A stretch of 64,000 nucleotides of DNA from BOKZ01 sp040900165 (GCA_040900165.1 JBBDZM010000009.1:1-64000); one strand, 5' to 3'; positions 8,009-17,010 are shown, numbered from the stretch's first letter. A program made the numbers and translations. The notes: a model not told the origin generated them from the letters alone.

Positions 8009-8692
8009 ATGAGTATTGATATGTGGGGTACCGAGGTTAGAGATAGCCTCCAAGTCCTCTGGGACCGAGTTGTTGATTTTACGCCAAGCATTGTTGGCGC
8101 CGTGTTAATTGTATTAGTTGGAGCAATTGTTGCAGTTATTTTAGGTTACGTCGTAACCGCCATTTTGCGGGCAATTCGTCTCCAGTCACTTTCTGATCAG
8201 AGCAAGTTCACAGAGGTGTTAAAGCGAGCAAAAATGCGCACCGATATCGCCGAGATATCCGGTACATTTACTCGCTGGGTTGTAGTATTACTATTCCTTA
8301 TTCCGGCCGCCAACGTTTTAAAGGTTGACGGAGTCCGGGATTTTGTTGAAGGAATATTGCTCTACGTTCCACGAGTTCTAGCAGTCGCTGTACTGTTCTT
8401 GTTTGCTAACCAAATCGTTGAGGTATTGGCCAAGCTTACTCGCACCGCCGCCGACAGCATTGGCTCAACTGTCAGTAAGCTAGCTGAGAGCACTGTCCGC
8501 TGGGCTATCTACATTTCGGTAGCAATTACCGCTATGTTTGCCCTGGGTGTGCCACGAGAATTCACCGTCATTATCTTTATCGGTGTTGTCTCAACGCTCG
8601 CTCTTGGTCTTGGTCTGTCAATTGGCTTGGGTGGAAAAGATCATATGAATGATCTAATCAAGCGCCTCCGCGAAGAATTCAAACAGAGATAA
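8009..8692 (+). CDS. MscS-like protein with conserved TM-helix repeats
   Basis: 227 residues with about four membrane segments (roughly 25-50, 85-105, 118-138, 165-210). The pattern SIVGAVLIVLVGAIVAVILG matches the conserved TM helix repeat found in small mechanosensitive-channel-like proteins. The last helix (FIGVVSTLALGLGLSIGLGGKDH) resembles the Gly-rich pore helix TM3 of MscS. The cytoplasmic beta domain of MscS is missing. A role in osmotic protection is an inference. It is monocistronic: it has AAGGAG upstream and a terminator at 8716. Confidence 0.75.
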   Translation: MSIDMWGTEVRDSLQVLWDRVVDFTPSIVGAVLIVLVGAIVAVILGYVVTAILRAIRLQSLSDQSKFTEVLKRAKMRTDIAEISGTFTRWVVVLLFLIPAANVLKVDGVRDFVEGILLYVPRVLAVAVLFLFANQIVEVLAKLTRTAADSIGSTVSKLAESTVRWAIYISVAITAMFALGVPREFTVIIFIGVVSTLALGLGLSIGLGGKDHMNDLIKRLREEFKQR

Positions 8693-8715
8693 AATCTAAT
8701 TAAGTTAGGTTCAAA

Positions 8716-8740
8716 AAGTCCGGCTCAATGCCGGCTTTTT
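8716..8740 (+). terminator. Rho-independent terminator
   Basis: CCGGC (8720-8724) pairs with GCCGG (8730-8734) around a TCAAT loop, followed by CTTTTT. It ends the MscS-like transcript. Confidence 0.75.
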
Positions 8741-8755
8741 GTATATTTTATCTCT

Positions 8756-8888
8756 TTAGCAGATGTTGTTTTCAAAGTATGCCGCAGCCATTTTGGCTTG
8801 GTGTAGCAATAGATACCAAAATGGCGAGGCCTAAGCGGTAATGTTCGCTGGAAACATTAACCGCGTCTTTGAAAATATCATCTGCTTA
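8756..8888. ncRNA. Structured RNA family 1, copy A
   Basis: Two arms of 22 nt (8756-8777 and 8867-8888) pair almost fully. Between them lie a hairpin with CCATTTT/AAAATGG ends (from 8788), a joining segment CGAGGCCTAA, a second hairpin GCGGT-AATGTT / AACATT-A-ACCGC with loop CGCTGGA, and a closing GT. The core is clearly homologous to copies at 38132 and 27877, while the outer arms differ in sequence but still pair. Strand is inferred only from the plus-strand match to copy C, upstream of dinB. The right arm runs over the stop codon of rnc. Confidence 0.65.
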
Positions 8889-9569
8889 AGTTCCCCAGTT
8901 TTTCAGCGCCTCAGCGGCGGCGGACTGCTCGGCTTTTTGCTTGGATGGGCCGGTGCCTTCGGCAATTAGCTTACCGTTTGCGTAAACACCCACCGTAAAG
9001 ATTTTGTCGTGGTCAGGACCTTCATCATTTGTCACTCGGTACTCCGGCGTGGCGTTGAGTTTTTGCTGAGAGAGTTCCTGAAGGTGAGATTTGGGATCAA
9101 TGTAAAGCTTTTTCTCAATTACTTCTGGTAGCAGTGAAATTAAATAGGATTGAATGAATTTTTCGGCCGCAGCGTAACCTTGATCTAGATGGATTGCCCC
9201 AATTAGGGCTTCTAGAGTATTGGCCAAGATTAGAGTGCGGGTTCGTCCACCGGACTTTTCCTCGCCCTTACTTAGCAGCAATAGCTCTCCCAAGCCGTTC
9301 TTTTCGGCGACTTTGGCCAATACTTCGCCCTTAACGATGGCACTGCGCCAGTTGGTTAGCTCGCCCTCTGGGTTGGGGAAGTTATTGTAAAGATGGTTTG
9401 TTACTACCAGCTCCAGTACTGCATCACCCAGAAATTCTAGGCGTTCATTGTGCCGGAGGGAGTCATCGCCCGCTTCGTTAATATATGAACGGTGGGTAAA
9501 TACCTGTGTTAAAAGTTTTTGGTCGTTAAACTCCACGTCAATTTGTTTTTGAAAATCTTTAAGATTCAT
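8886..9569 (-). CDS. rnc: Ribonuclease III
   Basis: 227 residues. The RNase III signature ERLEFLGDAVLELVV is at about residues 43-57, with catalytic acidic residues, and a second acidic motif follows near ANTLEALIGAIHLDQG. A double-stranded-RNA-binding domain fills residues 155-225 (DPKSHLQELSQQKL to the end). It cleaves double-stranded regions of rRNA precursors and mRNAs. It overlaps nusB by 11 nt in the order rpmF-nusB-rnc. Its stop codon lies in the right arm of the structured element at 8756, so the enzyme's own transcript ends in a long duplex. Confidence 0.95.
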   Translation of the reverse strand: MNLKDFQKQIDVEFNDQKLLTQVFTHRSYINEAGDDSLRHNERLEFLGDAVLELVVTNHLYNNFPNPEGELTNWRSAIVKGEVLAKVAEKNGLGELLLLSKGEEKSGGRTRTLILANTLEALIGAIHLDQGYAAAEKFIQSYLISLLPEVIEKKLYIDPKSHLQELSQQKLNATPEYRVTNDEGPDHDKIFTVGVYANGKLIAEGTGPSKQKAEQSAAAEALKNWGT

Positions 9570-10005
9570 CGGTCTTTTTCGGTTCTTCCTCGGTAAATTG
9601 GCCGCTGTTGCGATAAAGTGTTCCTAATACGCCGTTAATAAACTTTGAGGAGTTTTCGCCGCCAAATGTTTTGGCAATTTCCACCGCTTCGTTAATAGCG
9701 ACTTTTGGCGGGATATCGTCATCTTTGAGCATTTCGTAACTGGCCAGTCGGAGGATACTTTTGTCGATAATCGAAATTTGGTCCAGTGGCCACTCCGGGG
9801 CGGCATCAGCGATTAGCTTATCGATCTCGGCAGAGTTATCCATCACACCCTTAAGAACGCGGTTGGTGTATTCAACATCAACGTCGTCTTTGACCGGTCC
9901 CATTACTCGCGCAGCAATCTTGATGATGTCTTGGCCTTGGTGAAAGTCCCACTCATAAAGCGATTGCATAGCAACCGTTCGTGATAAGTGGCGATTAACC
10001 GACAT
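9559..10005 (-). CDS. nusB: Transcription antitermination factor NusB
   Basis: 148 residues. The helical NusB fold is supported by SRTVAMQSLYEWDFH near the N-terminus and by DDIPPKVAINEAVEIAKTFG and SSKFINGVLGTLYR near the C-terminus. NusB with S10 binds boxA RNA and allows complete rRNA transcription. The ATG overlaps the rpmF stop by one base and its end overlaps rnc by 11 nt, giving an RNA-maturation operon of ribosomal protein, antiterminator and RNase III. Confidence 0.94.
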   Translation of the reverse strand: MSVNRHLSRTVAMQSLYEWDFHQGQDIIKIAARVMGPVKDDVDVEYTNRVLKGVMDNSAEIDKLIADAAPEWPLDQISIIDKSILRLASYEMLKDDDIPPKVAINEAVEIAKTFGGENSSKFINGVLGTLYRNSGQFTEEEPKKTDES

Positions 10006-10229
10006 TACTTTGATTGGGTTTTAGTGTCGTTATCGAGAACGATTCGTTTGGTCGGTGCCAGGTTTTTGACAGATTTGCCGTTGTAGAATCCGCAGTGACC
10101 ACAAACGAAATGAGGACGACTGGGTTTGCCGCAGTTTTTGCAGGCAATTACGGCGGTTGCGTTAATGCTGTACTGGGCACGTCGGCGGTGGGTTCGGGTT
10201 TTGGACAATCTCTTTTTTGGCTCAGCCAT
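10005..10229 (-). CDS. rpmF: 50S ribosomal protein L32
   Basis: 74 residues. Start MAEPKKRLSKTRTHRRRAQY is typical of bL32. It is the zinc-binding version, with CKNC at 30-33 and CGHC at 43-46. It is the first gene of rpmF-nusB-rnc and is transcribed from a promoter with -35 TTGTTA and -10 TACAAT, 17 nt apart, that overlaps the end of leuS. Confidence 0.95.
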   Translation of the reverse strand: MAEPKKRLSKTRTHRRRAQYSINATAVIACKNCGKPSRPHFVCGHCGFYNGKSVKNLAPTKRIVLDNDTKTQSK

Positions 10230-10238
10230 TACCGGTAA

Positions 10239-10267
10239 ATTGTATCAAATTACGGGTTAGTTAACAA
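10239..10267 (-). promoter_or_regulatory. Promoter of rpmF-nusB-rnc
   Basis: On the minus strand, TTGTTA (10262-10267) and TACAAT (10239-10244) are 17 nt apart. The ATG at 10229 is 9 nt past the -10, so the leader is nearly absent. The -35 overlaps the last codons of leuS. Confidence 0.6.
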
Positions 10268-13097
10268 TAATATTAACTACCTTGGCTTTTTTGTAAACCA
10301 ACTTAAATTTTTTCCCAGCTAGTTTATTTTTAATCTCAATTATTTCTAAAACTGCTTTTTTGGCTGCGGTTTCACTACCTGGGTCGGTGATTTTGCCGGA
10401 GAATTTTTGGTTGATTAAGACGGTGATCTCGACTGTCTTAGTCAGAGCGGTCGGTTTTGGCCATGGCTGCTCAAATATTGAGCCGGTAATGTTTAATTTT
10501 TCCGATATTTCCTCGCTCAAATATGGGAAGGCGGGGGAGAGTGTGATTAGAAACTTTTTGAATGTCTCGGGAGATAAAAATAATTTTTCGTATTTATTTA
10601 GAAACTCCATCGCCTGGGCAAGGTAGCGGTTCAATCTAAAGTCACTAATGGCCTCATTGATATTAGTTAAGTAGGTGTCAAAGTCCGCGTTTTCGTCTTC
10701 AATATCTGCTTGCTCCAAAAGCGACAGATCGTGTTGGCCGTAATTATATAAACGGATCAAAAAGCGGTGGATTCCATTAATGCCCCGGACGTTCCACTCG
10801 GACTCAATGTCTAGTGGGCCGATAAACAGTTCGTAGCCGCGCAGAGCATCCGTTCCGTAGTGCTCAATTAGTGGATCGGGCGAGACAACATTGCCTTTGC
10901 TTTTGCTCATCTTGGCGCCGTGCAGGTTAATCATCCCGATATTAAATAATTTCTTGAAGGGTTCACCCTGAGCAGAGTCGAAGGGTTCGGCTCCTTTGAC
11001 GTAGCCGTTTTGGACTAAGAACCGGTACATAAACCGAGCATATAGAAGATGGAGTGTGGCGTGCTCAATGCCGCCGATGTACAAATCTACCGGCAGCCAT
11101 TTTTTCACTAAATCTTTATCAAAGGGCTTTTCAGTGTCGTTAACTGATAAATATCGTAAATAATACCAAGACGAGTCGACAAAAGTGTCGAGGGTGTCGG
11201 TGTCAAAATGCCAGCCCTGGCCGTAGAGCTTTTCGGCGCGCTCTTTGTATTCTTTGGAGCGAGCCAACGGGCTTTCGCCGCCCGGCAGAAAGTTGACATC
11301 TTCGGGTAGTTCTAACGGCAAGTGTTCATCTTTCACCGGGTGTGGCTGACCCTGTGGGTCATAAACAACCGGAATCGGCGCACCCCAATAGCGTTGACGG
11401 CTGACCAACCAATCGCGCAGACGGTAGGTGGTAGTGAATTTGCCGGTACCGGCGCTCTCCAGGTCGGCAACGATCCGGTCCGTTGCTTCTTGTGATGATT
11501 CTGTTGAATACTCGCCGGAATCAACTAGCACACCGTAGCCCGAAAATATTTCGTTTTTGACTAAGCGCTTGAATACTAAACTATGGAGCTGATCGGCGAC
11601 TTTGCGCTCGACTACATCTTTTTCGAGCCATTCGACGCTAAATTTGTTTCTTTCGTCCGCCTCTAATGCCACTGGCTGTTTTTCTTCGTCAATTAGTTGG
11701 AAATACAGACCGCTAGCTTGAATATAGCGGTTAACCCCTTTTGAGTGAGCGATATAATGATGATGAATCGTCTCGGTTTTGGCGATAAATTTAAGGTTTT
11801 TGTAGCCGGTTTCCTCGGCAATTTCGCGTTTAGCTGTCTCGACCGGGTCCTCGCCCTCGTCGATACCGCCACCGACAAATAAATTGCCGCCCAGTTTTGG
11901 GCCCCAATTTATTGATAATAATTTCCCGGTTTTGGGATTCTCAACAATTGCCACAATGCTCCGGCGAAATTCCTCGTTTTCCAAGGGTGTTCCGGTAATT
12001 GGCTCAATCACGGTTTTGATCGGCAATTTGTGAGTTTTGGCAAAAATATTATCACGTTCGTCGTGGGCCGGCACGGCCATCACTGCCCCAGTGCCGTACT
12101 CCATTAACACGTAATCGGCGATCCAAACCGGCAGTTTTTCAGCCGTGAATGGGTGGGCGACGTATGCACCGGTGAAAAGCGCCGTCTTGAGAGTTTCTTT
12201 ACCCTGAGCTCGGTCGACGTTAGTTTTTGCGGAAACGGCTTGGAAGTAGGCCTCAAACTCGGCGGTTTTACCATATTGGACGCATAACTGCTTGGCCAAT
12301 GGGTGTTCTGGCGCCAAAATGATCGCCGTTACGCCAAACAACGTATCGGGCCGTGTGGTAAAGACCTCGATCTTGAATCTTGATTCATGAATCTTGAATC
12401 CAATTTCCGCGCCCTGGCTTTTCCCAATCCAGTTTCGCTGCAAGGTTTTGACGTGCTCCGGCCACTCCACCTGCTCCAATCCTTCCAGTAGCTCATCGGC
12501 CAGTTTGGTCGTCAAAAAATACCACTGCTCTAGCTCTTTTTTAGTCACTTGAGACCCGCAGCGCTCGCAACAGCCATTAATCACTTGTTCGTTAGCCAAC
12601 ACCGTTTGGTCTTTCGGACACCAATTCACCAGCGATTTACGTTTCTGCGCAAAACCGTGCATGTAGAGCTGTAAAAATAGCCATTGGGTCCAGCGATAGT
12701 ACTCCGGCGAGCTAGTGTTGATGGTTTTGGTCCAATCAAAGGCCGCGCCAATTTGCTTGAGCTGGCGAGAAAAATTGCCTATCGCAACATCAGTGAATTT
12801 TTTGGGGTGGGAATTGTTTTTGATTGCCGCGTTTTCGGCCGGCAAACCAAAGGCGTCAAAGCCCATTGGGTGCAAGACGTTCTTGCCATTCAGGCGGGCA
12901 TGGCGGGCGTAGAAGTCGCTCATTACGTAGCCGCGCCAGTGCCCAACATGGAGGCCGTCACCAGACGGATACGGGAACATATCAAGGCAGTAGTATTTAG
13001 CGGATGATTTATTGAGATCGGTAATATGGTGGTGGGATTCCTGCCATTTCATATTCCATTTTTCTTCAATGGAGCGGTGATCGTAGAACTTGGACAT
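10257..13097 (-). CDS. leuS: Leucyl-tRNA synthetase with an internal Nudix hydrolase domain
   Basis: 946 residues. The class I catalytic motifs are intact: HVGH at 50-53 and KMSKS at 729-733. The CP1 editing domain is present (T-rich region near 248 and HDERD at 345-349). Between about 373 and 515, at the edge of CP1, lies a complete Nudix domain. Its box runs from G410 through E416 and R424-E425 to E428-E429 and G431, an exact match to GX5EX7REUXEEXGU. The chain then resumes the normal LeuRS sequence (GVLVDSGEY). A further short insertion, FDSAQGE at 706-712, comes from a repeat in the DNA. ATG lies 7 nt past a TATACT -10, with no Shine-Dalgarno. Confidence 0.95.
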   Translation of the reverse strand: MSKFYDHRSIEEKWNMKWQESHHHITDLNKSSAKYYCLDMFPYPSGDGLHVGHWRGYVMSDFYARHARLNGKNVLHPMGFDAFGLPAENAAIKNNSHPKKFTDVAIGNFSRQLKQIGAAFDWTKTINTSSPEYYRWTQWLFLQLYMHGFAQKRKSLVNWCPKDQTVLANEQVINGCCERCGSQVTKKELEQWYFLTTKLADELLEGLEQVEWPEHVKTLQRNWIGKSQGAEIGFKIHESRFKIEVFTTRPDTLFGVTAIILAPEHPLAKQLCVQYGKTAEFEAYFQAVSAKTNVDRAQGKETLKTALFTGAYVAHPFTAEKLPVWIADYVLMEYGTGAVMAVPAHDERDNIFAKTHKLPIKTVIEPITGTPLENEEFRRSIVAIVENPKTGKLLSINWGPKLGGNLFVGGGIDEGEDPVETAKREIAEETGYKNLKFIAKTETIHHHYIAHSKGVNRYIQASGLYFQLIDEEKQPVALEADERNKFSVEWLEKDVVERKVADQLHSLVFKRLVKNEIFSGYGVLVDSGEYSTESSQEATDRIVADLESAGTGKFTTTYRLRDWLVSRQRYWGAPIPVVYDPQGQPHPVKDEHLPLELPEDVNFLPGGESPLARSKEYKERAEKLYGQGWHFDTDTLDTFVDSSWYYLRYLSVNDTEKPFDKDLVKKWLPVDLYIGGIEHATLHLLYARFMYRFLVQNGYVKGAEPFDSAQGEPFKKLFNIGMINLHGAKMSKSKGNVVSPDPLIEHYGTDALRGYELFIGPLDIESEWNVRGINGIHRFLIRLYNYGQHDLSLLEQADIEDENADFDTYLTNINEAISDFRLNRYLAQAMEFLNKYEKLFLSPETFKKFLITLSPAFPYLSEEISEKLNITGSIFEQPWPKPTALTKTVEITVLINQKFSGKITDPGSETAAKKAVLEIIEIKNKLAGKKFKLVYKKAKVVNIIVN
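10956..10988 (-). repeat. Small repeat inserted in frame in leuS
   Basis: GAAGGGTTC occurs at 10956-10964 and again at 10980-10988, flanking 15 bp. On the coding strand this gives the residues FDSAQGE between PF pairs, just before the KMSKS region. The segment reads like an inserted repeat that kept the frame. Related CTTCGACT/GAAGT-rich sequence occurs at 13730-13890. Confidence 0.5.
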
Positions 13098-13104
13098 TTA
13101 GCTA

Positions 13105-13110
13105 AGTATA
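13105..13110 (-). promoter_or_regulatory. -10 element of leuS
   Basis: TATACT on the minus strand ends 7 nt before the leuS ATG. This fits a leaderless transcript. The -35 is weak. Confidence 0.45.
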
Positions 13111-13190
13111 ACGGGTCTTAACTGGTCGGGAAACTAGGCAGGAACAAAAAAGCGGCGTATACATAATGTAATAGGGAGGAGGTGAGACGC

Positions 13191-13403
13191 ATGAAAATGA
13201 GCACAACCGATATGATTATTTGGGTGTTGTTGGTAATTGGTGGCCTGAACTGGGGTCTAGTAGGGGCATTCGATTACAACATAGTTTCCTCAATCTTTGG
13301 TGAGGGGACATTTACCAATGTAATATATATTCTCGTTGGCTTGGCTGCTGTTTGGGGGATTGTGACGATGTTCTCCAAGAGTGGATCGAATCAGCAGATG
13401 TAG
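13191..13403 (+). CDS. DUF378 family small membrane protein
   Basis: 70 residues from the ATG at 13191, which lies 8-10 nt after GGAGGAGG; a GTG at 13182 falls inside that ribosome-binding site and was rejected. The protein has the DUF378 (YuzA-like) pattern: two membrane helices, with LLVIGGLNWGLVGAFDYN in the first and IYILVGLAAVWGIVTMF in the second. Function of the family is unknown. A second tiny membrane gene follows 16 nt downstream. Confidence 0.85.
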   Translation: MKMSTTDMIIWVLLVIGGLNWGLVGAFDYNIVSSIFGEGTFTNVIYILVGLAAVWGIVTMFSKSGSNQQM

Positions 13404-13419
13404 TCTCGTTTAGTTAATA

Positions 13420-13560
13420 ATGGATACAAACACGAAAGTTGGTTTGATTATTTTAGGTGTCGCAGTCCTTTTGGGACTGTTCTTTGCCCGGAAGTTTATC
13501 GGGATGATTTTGCTGGTCGCCGTTATCGCTGCCAGCGCCTGGTACTTTTATTTTCGGTAG
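13420..13560 (+). CDS. 46-residue membrane peptide
   Basis: The frame from ATG 13420 to TAG 13560 encodes one long hydrophobic stretch with a central charged break (FFARKF), giving two short membrane segments. There is no good Shine-Dalgarno. It sits 16 nt after the DUF378 gene and before a terminator-like hairpin, so it may be cotranscribed. I do not recognise the family. The composition supports a real membrane peptide, but chance cannot be excluded. Confidence 0.4.
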   Translation: MDTNTKVGLIILGVAVLLGLFFARKFIGMILLVAVIAASAWYFYFR

Positions 13561-13952
13561 CGTTAGTTTTTCTAACCGAGCAAAATTCTCTCGAGCCCAC
13601 AATATACGTTAAAACATGTATTGTACCTGTAAATTAAATAACCCAGCCGGGTGGGTTATTTAATTCAGGGCAGATTGCAGAGATGTTAGACGAAGGCGGG
13701 TCGCTTCTTCCCCAGGTTTACACTGAGGGAGCCCCTCGACTTCTCGACTTCGCTCGAAGTAAACTTCGCTCGGGGTTTCTCGTGCTGTTAGTGTTTGTCA
13801 ATTCGTTATCCGCTTGAGTCCGAAGTGGTTTACTTCGAGCGAGTGTAAGTGCGTTGAAGAGCTCTTCGACTCCTCATTTCATTCGTCGCTCAGAGTAGTT
13901 CGGGTCTCTTCTTCCCTCAGTTTACACTGAGGGAGCGAAGCGACTCGATGTG
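13561..13952. repeat. Gene-free stretch with direct and inverted repeats
   Basis: No gene is visible here. The unit GTTTACACTGAGGGAGC occurs twice, at about 13717 and 13920, about 200 bp apart. In between are short palindromes such as TTCGAGCGAAG and GACTTCGCTCGAAGT. The region ends at tRNA-Ala. The repeats resemble the CTTCGACTC-type sequence inside leuS. Confidence 0.45.
13632..13665. terminator. 13-bp perfect hairpin, probable terminator
   Basis: AATTAAATAACCC (13632-13644) pairs with GGGTTATTTAATT (13653-13665) with an 8-nt loop. The stem carries A/T ends, so it could terminate transcription from either side. Confidence 0.55.
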
Positions 13953-14025
13953 TGGACCGTACCGGGATCGAACCGGTGACCTCATCCATGCCATGGATGC
14001 GCGCTACCAACTGCGCTAACGGCCC
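13953..14025 (-). tRNA. tRNA-Ala(GGC)
   Basis: A 73-nt cloverleaf on the minus strand. Acceptor GGGCCGT pairs with ACGGTCC and contains the G3-U70 pair that defines tRNA-Ala. The anticodon loop is ATGGCAT, giving anticodon GGC. Discriminator base is A73. CCA is not encoded, consistent with the CCA transferase gene at 35116. Confidence 0.95.
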
Positions 14026-14061
14026 TAACAAAGGATATTTTACCCCAAATCGGGCCGAAAA

Positions 14062-15750
14062 TTAAGCGGTTTGAGGTGAAACTGTGGCGGCAGGCGCTGT
14101 CGCCGGAGCCGACTGGACGGGGGCGGGGACGGGGGTGCCTGTGGCGGATAGTTTTTGGCGATTAATGGCTACAATCAGGCTCTGACCGGACATTTCCGCC
14201 GATTTTTTAATACCAAATAACTCTAAAATCGTCGGGGCAACGTCGGAGAGTTTACCGCCGTCATAGAGTTGAATCGGGCTGGGATGGTCGGTAACAATCG
14301 CAAACGGCACTAGGCTGTTGGTGTGCTCGGTGTCTGGCTCACCAGTTTTGGGGTTAACCATCTGCTCGGCGTTGCCGTGATCGGCCGTTACCATCAATAT
14401 CCCGCCGTGCTTTTGAATTGCCATAAAGATCGCCGTTAAGCCTTGATCAACCGCCTCGCAGGCCTTGATGGCGGAGCGAAGATTGCCGGTATGGCCTACC
14501 ATATCTGGCGGGGCGTAGTTAAGAATAATAAAGTCATATTTGTCGATATTGTCGATAACGGCTTGGGTAACTTTTGGCGATGACATCTCCGGCATTTGAT
14601 CGTAGCTGGGAACTTTGGGGGAGGGGACAACAATCCGGTCTTCGCCGGGATAGGGATTTTCGTTACCGCCGTTAAAAAAATAGGTAACGTGAGCATATTT
14701 CTCGGATTCGGCGATATGGAGCTGTTTGAGTCCGGCCTCCGATAAAATCAACGCCAATGGCCGGAAAACATCGCGGGGGCGAAAGGCGACCTCCATCGGC
14801 AGGCCCTCTTGATAAAAAGTAAAACCAACCAGGTAAATATCTTTAAGACTGATTTTGCGCGTGAAACTCTCTATCTTGGGGTCGATAATCGCTTTGGTTA
14901 GCTCACGTGCTCGGTCGCCCCGAAAGTTGAAAAATATCACCGAGTCACCGTCTTGTAAGGTCTTGAAGGAGTTACCGTCGCCCTGAATAATTGTTGGCTG
15001 AATAAATTCGTCGGAGAATCCATCGCGATAGGCGGCGGCGATGGCGCCAGCGGCGGAGCGGGCGGTCTGCCCAACGCCTTCGGTCATTGCCCGGTAAACT
15101 TTTTCAATTCGTTCCCAGCGATGATCGCGATCCATCGCGTAATAACGGCCAGAAATTGTGCAGATCCGGCCAATGCCAGTAGCTTTAATTTTGGTCTCGA
15201 GCTTGGCAATATGGGTTTCGGCATCAAACGGTGGTGTGTCGCGACCGTCGGTAATGGCGTGGATACAGACATCGCTCACCCCCAATTCCTTAGCCATATC
15301 GAGTAAAACATAGAGGTGATCGATATGGCTGTGGATACCGCCGTTGCTAACTAGGCCGATAATATGAACGGCGTGGTTGGTTTCTTTGGCGCGCTTAAAG
15401 GCCTTGACGAGAGTTTCACTGGTTCTAAAAGTTCCGTCTTCGATAGCGGCGGTGATAGCTGGCAAGGATTCGTGAACAATTTGGCCAGCGCCGATATTAA
15501 GGTGGCCGACTTCCGAGTTACCGCGCTCTTGATCGGGCAGGCCGACGCCTTTGCCGGAGGCCTGAAGGGTGGTGTGCGGGTAGGATTTCATCGCCATGTT
15601 CATAAACGGCGTTTTGGCTTGCGTTACGGCATTGCCGCCCCAGTTGGGAGCAATACCCCAGCCGTCGATCACGGCCAGAATTAGCGGGCGGGGGAGTTTG
15701 AAATTGCCAGCGTTAGGATTAGTGGCTGGAGTGCTGTTACTTTCGGTCAT
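14062..15750 (-). CDS. gpmI: 2,3-bisphosphoglycerate-independent phosphoglycerate mutase
   Basis: 562 residues. The alkaline-phosphatase-like fold is recognisable from LAVIDGWG (25-32) and the catalytic Ser79 in GNSEVGH; metal-site motifs DGRDTPP and TADHGNAEQM follow. It interconverts 3- and 2-phosphoglycerate in glycolysis. A Pro/Ala/Thr-rich tail of about 30 residues at the C-terminus is not part of the enzyme. The start overlaps the end of eno by 14 nt, making a lower-glycolysis pair. Confidence 0.95.
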   Translation of the reverse strand: MTESNSTPATNPNAGNFKLPRPLILAVIDGWGIAPNWGGNAVTQAKTPFMNMAMKSYPHTTLQASGKGVGLPDQERGNSEVGHLNIGAGQIVHESLPAITAAIEDGTFRTSETLVKAFKRAKETNHAVHIIGLVSNGGIHSHIDHLYVLLDMAKELGVSDVCIHAITDGRDTPPFDAETHIAKLETKIKATGIGRICTISGRYYAMDRDHRWERIEKVYRAMTEGVGQTARSAAGAIAAAYRDGFSDEFIQPTIIQGDGNSFKTLQDGDSVIFFNFRGDRARELTKAIIDPKIESFTRKISLKDIYLVGFTFYQEGLPMEVAFRPRDVFRPLALILSEAGLKQLHIAESEKYAHVTYFFNGGNENPYPGEDRIVVPSPKVPSYDQMPEMSSPKVTQAVIDNIDKYDFIILNYAPPDMVGHTGNLRSAIKACEAVDQGLTAIFMAIQKHGGILMVTADHGNAEQMVNPKTGEPDTEHTNSLVPFAIVTDHPSPIQLYDGGKLSDVAPTILELFGIKKSAEMSGQSLIVAINRQKLSATGTPVPAPVQSAPATAPAATVSPQTA

Positions 15751-16954
15751 GCCCCGTTAGCTCACGTTCGATTGTTAGTAACCGGTGGTATTTGGTCATT
15801 CGCTCTGGGTGCGAGTCGTTAGGCGCCCCGGTCTTAATGAATTGAGCACCGATACCAACTGTAAAGTCGGCAATATAATCGTCCAACGTTTCGCCGGATC
15901 GGTGCGAAACGATAATCACCAGACCCGCCTTTCGAGACATATCACAAACCGCCATTGTTTCGGTAACTGTCCCAATTTGATTAAGTTTAACTAGAATCGC
16001 GTTTGCCGATTTTTGCTCGATGGCTTTCTTGAGCCGCTCCGGATTAGTTGAGAGTAAATCGTCGGCGACTAAGAGGATTTTTTTATGGGTTTGATTGGAT
16101 TGTTCAACTTCTTTGTTAAATTTTGCCCAGTTCTCCCAATCTTCTTCGCCAAACGGGTCCTCGAGCGAAAGAATCGGAAAGTCGTGAAGCATCCCCAGAT
16201 AGCGTTTAGGCGATATTTCAAAGGTTGGGGCAACGCTGGAGGCGGCGACATCTAACCCGAGCGAGACTTCGTCCCAGGGTTTATAGCCAGCTTCTTTGAT
16301 GGCTTGAACCAAATAATCCAGGGCCATTTCGTTGGTATTGAGCATCGGCGCATAGCCGCCTTCATCGCCAACCGGCAAATAAACCGACGACGGACCGTGC
16401 AGGATCTGACCAAGAGTGGAAAAAATTAGTTTGCCGGCGGAAAGTTGATTGTGAAAACTCTCAACTTTGTCGGGGATTACCATGAATTCCTGGATATCCA
16501 GGTTGTTATCGGCGTGTTTACCGCCGTTTATCAGGTTCATCATCGGGATTGGTAAGGCGTAGCCCTTCCGGCCATCTAGCTCACCGATATATTTATAGAG
16601 CGGTAATTTTTTGGCAGTGGCGGCGACCCGAGAAATTGCCATCGAGACCCCAAGGATGGTGTTGCCACCGAGTCGGCTTTTGTCGGGTGTGCCATCGAGA
16701 TCAATTAAAATTTTGTCGAGCTGGGCTTGCTCAGTAACATCTTTACCCTTGAGAGCCGGCAGGATTTCTTTGTGGATAAACTCAACCCCTTGCGACGGAG
16801 CAACGGTTTTGGCTTCGAATGAGGATTTGGAGGCGCCGGCTGGGACAGCGGCTGAGCCAACGTGACCGCCCTCGGTTTTAACCTGGACTTGAATAGTTTC
16901 GTCGCCGCGCGAGTCATGGATAACTACCCCAACAATTTCTGTAATTTTTGTCAT
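15737..16954 (-). CDS. eno: Enolase
   Basis: 405 residues. Metal ligands and catalytic segments are visible: the GDEGGYAP segment, LSLEDPFGEEDW and LLVADDLLSTN, and SHRSGETLDD near the C-terminus. It dehydrates 2-phosphoglycerate to phosphoenolpyruvate. AGGAGGG lies 4-5 nt upstream of the ATG, so it is translated from a Shine-Dalgarno site, unlike many neighbours. gpmI follows with a 14-nt overlap. Confidence 0.96.
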   Translation of the reverse strand: MTKITEIVGVVIHDSRGDETIQVQVKTEGGHVGSAAVPAGASKSSFEAKTVAPSQGVEFIHKEILPALKGKDVTEQAQLDKILIDLDGTPDKSRLGGNTILGVSMAISRVAATAKKLPLYKYIGELDGRKGYALPIPMMNLINGGKHADNNLDIQEFMVIPDKVESFHNQLSAGKLIFSTLGQILHGPSSVYLPVGDEGGYAPMLNTNEMALDYLVQAIKEAGYKPWDEVSLGLDVAASSVAPTFEISPKRYLGMLHDFPILSLEDPFGEEDWENWAKFNKEVEQSNQTHKKILLVADDLLSTNPERLKKAIEQKSANAILVKLNQIGTVTETMAVCDMSRKAGLVIIVSHRSGETLDDYIADFTVGIGAQFIKTGAPNDSHPERMTKYHRLLTIERELTGHDRK

Positions 16955-17010
16955 CGCCCTCCTAATTCCATAGTGCCAGCAATACTACCCCTAATCAATC
17001 GGTGTTTGGT

